A stretch of DNA of 10,188 bases from an uncultured Campylobacter sp. (GTDB lineage: Bacteria; Campylobacterota; Campylobacteria; Campylobacterales; Campylobacteraceae). The DNA lies in assembly GCF_938018035.1 (NCBI RefSeq), contig NZ_CALIJF010000187.1, positions 1 to 10,188 of the forward strand, given 5' to 3'. The position numbers were made by a program, and so were the translations under genes. Below the pieces are notes generated by a model. The model did not search any database and was not told where the DNA came from. It saw only the letters and a list, made by a program, of their open reading frames with translations. This document shows, in pieces, positions 5,757 to 10,188 of this stretch. How positions within the stretch are numbered: position 1 is the stretch's first letter; each line of letters opens with the position of its first letter.

Positions 5757-7559
5757 CTAAAATTTAAACACGCCTTTAGCTTCGGCGATGCGCTCGCTAA
5801 GGCTCGCAGCGGCATCTTCGCTCCTTGCCGCGCACCTAAAGATCGGCTCAAGCACCTCAGCAAAAAAGCCGTTTAGCCCCTCCTGCATGATCTGAGCGTT
5901 GTTTTGATAGCGCGCTAGCCCCATAAATACGCCGTGCCCGATCACGCCGAGGCCCTTTGCCTCATCGGCGATAAATTTATTCAGCGCCTTGCAAACCGCA
6001 ACGACCGCGCTTGCATTTACGATCTCGCGATCCCTTAAATAATCCTCAAGAGCGCCGTAATCGCACTCGCATCTGATCCATCTAAACGCCTTTGCGATCG
6101 ACGGCGAAACGCATTTATGCTCATTTAGAGTACATAGGACGTATAAATTTTTAGGCACTGCAAAATATGAGCGGCCGTCCTTTAAAACGACGCTAGCGCG
6201 CGCTTTCTCGCCCTCTTCAAAGCCGTCGATTATGTGGGAGTTTTTAGTGCGAATCAGCGAAAGTTCGTCTTCCTCGTCGTAGCGACGATCCAAAAGCACC
6301 GCCGCCTCGCCAAAAATTTTATCCAAGCTCGCAGCACTTGCATTGTCGATCAGAAAATAATACTCGCCCTTCGGATCGTTTAGCGCCTCTTTGCACAGCG
6401 CCTTAAACTCGCCGCTAATGAATCTTTCGCCGTAAAATCCGTCGATGAAATCGCGGTATTCAAAGCCTTCGTGCAGGCAAACGTAGCGGAAATTTTTCGC
6501 CGCAAGTTTCTTTTCGGTAATCAAAGATCGCAGCCTGCGGGTTTTGCCGGTACCGATCGCGCCGTAAAAGATCGTATTTTTCGCAACCTCTTCGCTTTTG
6601 TAGTTCTTGACGTATTCGAAAAACAGCGACGAATACACGATTCTGGCCGCGCCCACGACGTCCTGCGGATACGGGGTAAATTCCGCAATAAATCGCGAGC
6701 TCACCTCGTAAAATTCTTCAAAAATTTCAACCTTTTCGTCGTAGAGCAAGGATAGAATTTGCGCGGTTTCATCGCGATAAACGAGCGTCGGAAACTCGTC
6801 GTTGCACTGCGCAAATATGCTGGCTAGCAGATAGAGCTTCTCGCGCGAAATTTGCGCGAAATCGCCGCCCTCGGCAAGCCCTAAATTTAGCATCCCGTCG
6901 TCGCTTAGGTAGCTGTCGATCAGATAGAAATTATCGGCATTTATCGCGGATTTTAAAAATTCCATCAGCACGAAGGGCTGATTATGCAGCGCGACATCGA
7001 AAAAATCGATCGCCAAAGCGCTGTCCACTGCCGTAAGAAGCCTGTAAAGCTCGTCGTAGAAATTGACTAGCTTTTGTTTAAAAATATCGCGCGCGGTGCG
7101 CTCCTGCGAATAGCTATTGAAATTTTTGACGATATTTTCGATGAAAACATAAAGCGATACGATGTTTTTGTCCTCGCCGCTAAGCACGCTAGTTACGCTT
7201 TTTACGGCATTTTTAGGAAACAGCTCTTTTTTGCCGACGATGCGGTCTTTAAAAGCGAAATCATAATAAAACGCGCTGATATTGGAATCAAAAAACTGAT
7301 CCATAAAGAAATACTCGGCGTGCGCGAACTTCTCGCCCAAAGATAAAATTTTGCAGCTTCTAAGATTGCCGTCGCTGAGATTTATATATAAAGTTTGCAA
7401 AAACTCGTTCTCGGTCTCATCAAAGCTTGCGAGGCAGCGCTTTATCTCGCCTAAATACTTTGAAATCGAGGTTTGTTTTTTGAGCCAGAATTGGTTTTTG
7501 TTGTGATTTTTCCAGCTGACGACCAGCGACTCTATCTTTTCCTTGCTAAAATCTTGCAT
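5757..7559 (-). CDS. McrB-like AAA+ NTPase, solo, function unknown
   Basis: A 600-residue protein. The C-terminal half (about 325-575) follows the McrB (COG1401) AAA+ order: Walker A GAIGTGKT (333-340), HEGFEYRDFIDGF (363-375; McrB F-H-x-x-Y-x-Y-E-D-F), Walker B YYFLIDN (400-406), KIFGE (414-418), sensor-1 segment NLYVLCTLNEHKC (471-483) and VIGHGVFMG (539-547; McrB I-G-H-S-Y-F-M). Three positions are unusual. The Walker B acidic pair is Asp405-Asn406 instead of Asp-Glu. The McrB N-T-A-D GTPase signature reads N-E-H-K. The arginine cluster is reduced to FRWIR. The N-terminal 320 residues look mostly helical, and I recognise no DNA-binding or other domain in them. No mcrC is adjacent. AAGGA precedes the ATG. 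It could be a defence ATPase, a regulatory AAA+ protein or a chaperone-like MoxR relative; the sequence does not decide. Confidence 0.8.
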   Translation of the reverse strand: MQDFSKEKIESLVVSWKNHNKNQFWLKKQTSISKYLGEIKRCLASFDETENEFLQTLYINLSDGNLRSCKILSLGEKFAHAEYFFMDQFFDSNISAFYYDFAFKDRIVGKKELFPKNAVKSVTSVLSGEDKNIVSLYVFIENIVKNFNSYSQERTARDIFKQKLVNFYDELYRLLTAVDSALAIDFFDVALHNQPFVLMEFLKSAINADNFYLIDSYLSDDGMLNLGLAEGGDFAQISREKLYLLASIFAQCNDEFPTLVYRDETAQILSLLYDEKVEIFEEFYEVSSRFIAEFTPYPQDVVGAARIVYSSLFFEYVKNYKSEEVAKNTIFYGAIGTGKTRRLRSLITEKKLAAKNFRYVCLHEGFEYRDFIDGFYGERFISGEFKALCKEALNDPKGEYYFLIDNASAASLDKIFGEAAVLLDRRYDEEDELSLIRTKNSHIIDGFEEGEKARASVVLKDGRSYFAVPKNLYVLCTLNEHKCVSPSIAKAFRWIRCECDYGALEDYLRDREIVNASAVVAVCKALNKFIADEAKGLGVIGHGVFMGLARYQNNAQIMQEGLNGFFAEVLEPIFRCAARSEDAAASLSERIAEAKGVFKF

Positions 7560-7588
7560 GACTCATCCTTGTAAGATTAAAATTGTGT

Positions 7589-7594
7589 ATTGTA
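7589..7594 (-). promoter_or_regulatory. -10 promoter box for the McrB-like gene
   Basis: The minus strand has TACAAT 29 nt before the ATPase ATG, preceded by repeated T-rich runs, the upstream pattern usual for Campylobacter sigma-70 promoters. The gene therefore appears to be transcribed on its own rather than from pcm, 154 bp upstream. Confidence 0.4.
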
Positions 7595-7713
7595 CTTGAA
7601 TTTAAATAAATAATTAATAAAACTCTGATCTCGCGACGGAGTGCAAAAGCAAATTTTATTAAATTTACGCGCCCGCGGCGGTAGGAAATTTTAAAATTTA
7701 CTGCGCGCTAGAT

Positions 7714-8349
7714 CTATCCGCGACCCTGCACCAACGGGACGAATTCGCAGGCGCCGAGCTCCTCTTCTTTAATCTCGCTTGGAGAAATTTTACTAAATCT
7801 AACGATCTTTTGCGAACCGCCTCTATTCATCGGAGCGACCAAAATCCCGCCGATTGCCAGCTGCGCAAACAGCCGCTCGTCGATCCGCTCGGCGCACGCG
7901 GAGAGCAAGATCCTATCAAAAGGGGCGAAATTTTTCCACCCAGCGTTGCCGTCGTCGTGGCGCAGGCTGATGTTTGAAATCCCAAGATTCGCAAAGTGCC
8001 TTTTCGCCTCGCCCACCAGCCGCTCGACGCGCTCGACGGCAAAGACGCGGTGAACCATCCTGCTTAAAATCGCCGCTTGATAGCCGCTGCCGCAGCCGAT
8101 CTCTAAAATTTTCTCGACCTTCGGATCCACGCTTAGCGCCATCGTCATGCGCGCGACCGTCAGCGGCGAGCTGATCCACTGGCTGGCTAAAATGGGCTGC
8201 GCGTTAAGGCTAAAGGCGTGCGCGCCCAGCGGGGCAAACTCGCTTCTAGCGACGCTACAAAACGCCTCAAAAAGCGCAGGATTTAAACTCACCTGCTCGG
8301 CGATGTCGTTCGCCATCTTTTCGCAGCGCAGCCGCTCTAGCGAGACCAT
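7714..8349 (-). CDS. pcm: Protein-L-isoaspartate O-methyltransferase
   Basis: A 211-residue SAM-dependent methyltransferase that methylates isoaspartyl residues in damaged proteins so that they can revert to aspartate. Visible motifs are SPLTVARMT (61-69, the family's substrate-side S-x-P-x-x-VA-x-M segment), SAM motif I ILEIGCGSGYQ (81-91), DDGNAGW (132-138; family G-D-G-x-x-GW), FDRILLSACA (144-153) and a C-terminal FVPLVQG (203-209). The length is usual for the family. The ATG at 8349 is preceded by GGGAG with a 6-nt spacer. It lies 147 bp downstream of nrdB on the same strand; as I recall, pcm and nrdB are also neighbours in Helicobacter pylori, so the pairing seems conserved in the phylum. 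Confidence 0.9.
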   Translation of the reverse strand: MVSLERLRCEKMANDIAEQVSLNPALFEAFCSVARSEFAPLGAHAFSLNAQPILASQWISSPLTVARMTMALSVDPKVEKILEIGCGSGYQAAILSRMVHRVFAVERVERLVGEAKRHFANLGISNISLRHDDGNAGWKNFAPFDRILLSACAERIDERLFAQLAIGGILVAPMNRGGSQKIVRFSKISPSEIKEEELGACEFVPLVQGRG

Positions 8350-8432
8350 AACGCGCTCCCGCCAGGCCAGGCGTTAAATTTAAAGCCGCGAAAGTTTCTG
8401 CTCTGTTTAAATTCGGAGCCGATAAAATTTTT

Positions 8433-8455
8433 AAAACTGCCGCCGAAGCGCTCAG
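8433..8455 (-). terminator. Rho-independent terminator after nrdB
   Basis: The minus strand folds CTG-(AG)-CGC-UUCG-GCG-(G)-CAG, a stem with a small internal loop capped by a stable cUUCGg tetraloop. It is followed by TTTTAAAAATTTT. It lies about 40 nt past the nrdB stop and before pcm, suggesting that nrdB and pcm are at least partly separate units. Confidence 0.5.
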
Positions 8456-8496
8456 CCCGCGATGCGACAGAGCAAAATTTCAAACCGCAAAATCCG

Positions 8497-9519
8497 CTAA
8501 AAATCATCGAAACTCAAGCTTCCTTTGCTGTAGTTCGTGACCTTGCTCTCGAAAAAGTTGCTCTTTTGATCGTTAAATTTAGAAAAATCATCGACCCATT
8601 TTATCGGGTGTTTCGCGCCGTATCGCTTCTCAAGCCCGATGGCGAGCAGGCGCTGATCGACTAGGTAGTGGATGTATTCTTCGATGATGTCGTCCGTAAA
8701 GCCCATGATTTGGTTATCCGTGATGTATTTGCCCCAATCGATCTCTAAGTTCCCCGCCGTCTCGAACATCTCGTAAATTTTATCCACGTTGCGCTTGTTA
8801 AACAGATCGGCGCGCTCCTTGCGGACGGAATTTATCATGTTTTGAAAGAGCAGCAGATGCGTGATCTCGTCGCGCTGTATGAAGCGGATCATCTGCGCGC
8901 TGCCTAGCATCTTGCCCGCGCGAGCAAGCGCATAGATCGAGGTAAAGCCGCTATAAAAATAGATCCCCTCTAAAATTTGATTCGCCACCATCGCTAGCAG
9001 CAGCTTATCGTCGCTAACCTCGCCCGCAAGCTCCTCATAGACGCTTGAGATGTAGTCGTTTTTCCTGCGGAGCATATCGTCGTGCTTCTCCATCTCGTAA
9101 ATGAGATCGGTATTTTCACAGATCGCCTCGACCATGACGGCGTAGGATTTGCTGTGGTTGGCCTCCTCGTAGGCTTGGCGAGCGAGCACGGCGTTGATCT
9201 CCGGAGCCGTGATGTAGGGGTTGATATTATCGGCGAGATTGTTGGTCTGAAAGCTATCCATCGATATCAGCTGGCTCCACACGAGATCGTACATCCGCTT
9301 CTCGGCGCTTGTGAGATTGAAGTTATAATCGCGCACGTCGTCGGTGGTATCGACCTCTTTAGGAAACCAGGTGTTGGCCTCCATCAGATCCCAAAGCTTC
9401 AGCGCCCATTGATATTTTGCCTTGGTAAAATTTAAAATTCCCTGCGGATTGCCGCCGAAGACCTTGCGATCGGTAAGCGTCTCGTCGGAGAAGGGGTTGT
9501 AGATTTTTTTTCTATCCAT
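8497..9519 (-). CDS. nrdB: Ribonucleotide reductase class I small (R2, beta) subunit
   Basis: A 340-residue R2 protein that houses the di-iron centre and tyrosyl radical used by NrdA to reduce ribonucleotides aerobically. All ligands are present and match E. coli NrdB: Asp88 (Asp84), Glu119 (Glu115), His122 (His118), Glu184 (Glu204), Glu218 (Glu238) and His221 (His241). The radical Tyr126 in NHSKSY corresponds to Tyr122. Phe190-region and C-terminal acidic tail SFDDF, which docks to the large subunit, are intact. It is shorter than the 376-residue E. coli protein mainly between Tyr126 and Glu184. AAGG lies upstream of the ATG. nrdA is not in the window. Its upstream gap is palindrome-rich. 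Confidence 0.95.
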   Translation of the reverse strand: MDRKKIYNPFSDETLTDRKVFGGNPQGILNFTKAKYQWALKLWDLMEANTWFPKEVDTTDDVRDYNFNLTSAEKRMYDLVWSQLISMDSFQTNNLADNINPYITAPEINAVLARQAYEEANHSKSYAVMVEAICENTDLIYEMEKHDDMLRRKNDYISSVYEELAGEVSDDKLLLAMVANQILEGIYFYSGFTSIYALARAGKMLGSAQMIRFIQRDEITHLLLFQNMINSVRKERADLFNKRNVDKIYEMFETAGNLEIDWGKYITDNQIMGFTDDIIEEYIHYLVDQRLLAIGLEKRYGAKHPIKWVDDFSKFNDQKSNFFESKVTNYSKGSLSFDDF

Positions 9520-9547
9520 TTTTTGCCTTTTTAAAAATTTAGGGCGT

Positions 9548-9553
9548 ATTGTA
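9548..9553 (-). promoter_or_regulatory. nrdB -10 promoter box
   Basis: The minus strand reads TTACAAT, with TACAAT 28 nt before the nrdB ATG and a GATTTTTTTCG T-run just upstream. This matches the -10 plus T-rich form of Campylobacter promoters. The inverted repeat at 9583-9611 begins about 30 bp upstream of this box. I see no NrdR-box pair. Confidence 0.45.
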
Positions 9554-9582
9554 ACGAAAAAAATCTTATCGAAGGCTTTGCA

Positions 9583-9611
9583 GGTGAAATTTAAAGGCGT
9601 GAAATTTCACC
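9583..9611. repeat. 10-bp inverted repeat upstream of the nrdB promoter
   Basis: Perfect arms GGTGAAATTT (9583-9592) and AAATTTCACC (9602-9611) flank a 9-nt spacer. The right arm also forms a separate 12-bp palindrome GTGAAATTTCAC (9599-9610). The position next to the nrdB -35 region suits an operator for an activator or repressor. No T tract follows on either strand, so it is not an obvious terminator. Confidence 0.6.
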
Positions 9612-9648
9612 CGTAAAATTTGCGCGGAATTTTATAAAACGCGCACAG

Positions 9649-9688
9649 CTCGGCAGGAGCACATGGCGGAATTCCGTAGCCAGCCGAG
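9649..9688. repeat. nested inverted repeat around an EcoRI-type palindrome
   Basis: Outer arms CTCGGC (9649-9654) and GCCGAG (9683-9688) enclose GGC/GCC arms and a central 10-bp palindrome CGGAATTCCG (9667-9676). It would form a branched or bulged hairpin in RNA or a cruciform in DNA. Its function is unknown. Confidence 0.45.
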
Positions 9689-9717
9689 TGAGACGAAATT
9701 TTATGCTAGCTGAACGG

Positions 9718-9780
9718 TCGAAATTTCGAGATGGAATTTTACGGCAAAGCTTTATGATAAAATTTTATGACGGAGCTTTG
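9718..9780. repeat. palindromes TCGAAATTTCGA and nested CAAAGCT hairpin
   Basis: A 12-bp palindrome TCGAAATTTCGA lies at 9718-9729. It is followed by arms CAAAGCT (9745-9751) and AGCTTTG (9774-9780) around a 12-bp palindrome ATAAAATTTTAT. Together with the two repeats to the left, this makes most of 9583-9780 self-complementary. The remainder of the 9520-9957 gap shows no convincing gene. Confidence 0.45.
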
Positions 9781-9914
9781 AAAAGAAATTTTAAAGGTGG
9801 AACTACGGTGCGATTTCGTTTATTTGCTTCGTGCTAATGCCTGCGGCAAACGGCGAGGCGAATTTTATCGCAGCTCAATATACGCCAAACAATGCGCGGC
9901 GCGCTAAATAAAAT

Positions 9915-9932
9915 TTCATCGCATTCATCGCA
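9915..9932. repeat. 9-bp tandem duplication
   Basis: TTCATCGCA occurs twice in direct succession, 26 bp past the stop of the activase-like gene. It is probably a replication-slippage product; no function is evident. Confidence 0.5.
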
Positions 9933-9957
9933 GCAAGACGCGCGCGACGGCGTAAAT

Positions 9958-10188
9958 TTAATCAAAATTTCGAAGTTCGATCTTTAGATCGGTGCGGATT
10001 TTGCTTGGATCAAAGCTCGCAAGCGGTGCGTCTAAATTACCGAAATTATCGCCTGTAGGCAGGAAGTTTTGCAGATAATAGACGCCGCGGTAGCCCTCAC
10101 TCCATAGAATTTGCGCCATCTGCTCGATCTTTACTTCGTTTAAAAAATCGGCATGCACGGTCGTGCGCACCTCAAATTTAAAATTTTG
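9958..10188 (-). CDS. NrdG-like radical-SAM activase, C-terminal end (partial)
   Basis: The last 76 residues of a protein cut by the right edge. The frame stays open to the window end: GTG at 10170 is internal, since the codons before it (QNFKFE) continue into VRTTVHADFL. The pattern E-V-R-T-T-V-H, then a helix ending in GY-x-G-x-YYLQNF, matches the C-terminus of anaerobic ribonucleoside-triphosphate reductase activating proteins of the NrdG2 / pyruvate formate-lyase activase type. The CxxxCxxC iron-sulfur motif would lie outside the window, so the radical-SAM assignment rests on the tail alone. It is co-directional with nrdB across a 438-bp gap that appears to carry a separate nrdB promoter. 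Confidence 0.65.
   Translation of the reverse strand, partial: QNFKFEVRTTVHADFLNEVKIEQMAQILWSEGYRGVYYLQNFLPTGDNFGNLDAPLASFDPSKIRTDLKIELRNFD

Noticed and set aside
5757..7559. Calling the McrB-like gene part of a McrBC restriction system
   Set aside because: No McrC-like nuclease, methyltransferase or other defence gene is in the window, and key McrB signature residues are replaced.
8399..8474. TGCTCTGT/ACAGAGCA inverted repeat flanking the nrdB-pcm gap
   Set aside because: The 8-bp arms are 60 bp apart with a better local hairpin between them; it may be chance.
9082..9435. 117-codon plus-strand ORF opposite nrdB
   Set aside because: It lies wholly inside a strongly conserved gene with all catalytic residues in the other strand; it is a shadow frame.
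9837..9911. Short plus-strand ORF in the nrdB upstream gap, with a hydrophobic signal-like stretch in the open frame before its ATG
   Set aside because: Only 24 codons from the ATG, no ribosome site, and no start codon before the hydrophobic part. It could be a gene remnant, but support is too weak.

Overview
The window looks like a piece of a Campylobacterota chromosome, most likely a moderately GC-rich Campylobacter (the mid-40s % GC group such as C. gracilis, C. rectus or C. showae rather than C. jejuni; the species is inference). The reasons are the first bases of a 16S rRNA gene at the left edge, the pcm-nrdB pairing, nspC beside moaD/moaE and fdhC/yedF/selD, near-consensus -10 boxes without clear -35 boxes, and a strong excess of AAATTT-type words in genes and gaps alike.

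Layout. 1-50: 5' end of a 16S rRNA gene on the minus strand, running off the left edge. 51-596: its leader, with a TATAAT promoter, a boxA-like site and several hairpins. 597-3256 (minus): a formate/selenium block, fdhC (cytochrome b subunit of formate dehydrogenase), yedF (selenium metabolism) and selD (selenophosphate synthetase). selD is longer than its longest uninterrupted frame. Its real start is at 1619, and an in-frame TGA at residue 17, at the position of the family's catalytic Cys, is followed by a SECIS-like hairpin, so SelD here appears to be a selenoprotein. 3353-4510 (minus): nspC, carboxynorspermidine decarboxylase. 4595-5341 (plus): moaD and moaE, the two subunits of molybdopterin synthase. 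5342-5756: convergent gap with hairpins and a perfect 20-bp palindrome. 5757-7559 (minus): a 600-residue AAA+ protein of the McrB type with altered nucleotide-site motifs and no McrC partner nearby. 7714-8349 (minus): pcm. 8497-9519 (minus): nrdB. 9520-9957: gap unusually rich in palindromes, including a 10-bp-arm inverted repeat just upstream of the nrdB promoter. 9958-10188 (minus): C-terminal end of a radical-SAM activase resembling the anaerobic ribonucleotide reductase activating protein, cut by the right edge.

How the genes fit together. MoaD/MoaE make the molybdopterin needed by molybdenum/tungsten enzymes such as formate dehydrogenase, SelD/YedF serve the selenium supply for its selenocysteine, and FdhC anchors it in the membrane. 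The catalytic and iron-sulfur subunits (fdhA, fdhB) are not in the window although other parts of the cluster are. NrdB and the activase-like fragment both relate to deoxyribonucleotide synthesis, aerobic and anaerobic. The least explained items are the solo McrB-like ATPase and the palindromic region upstream of nrdB.
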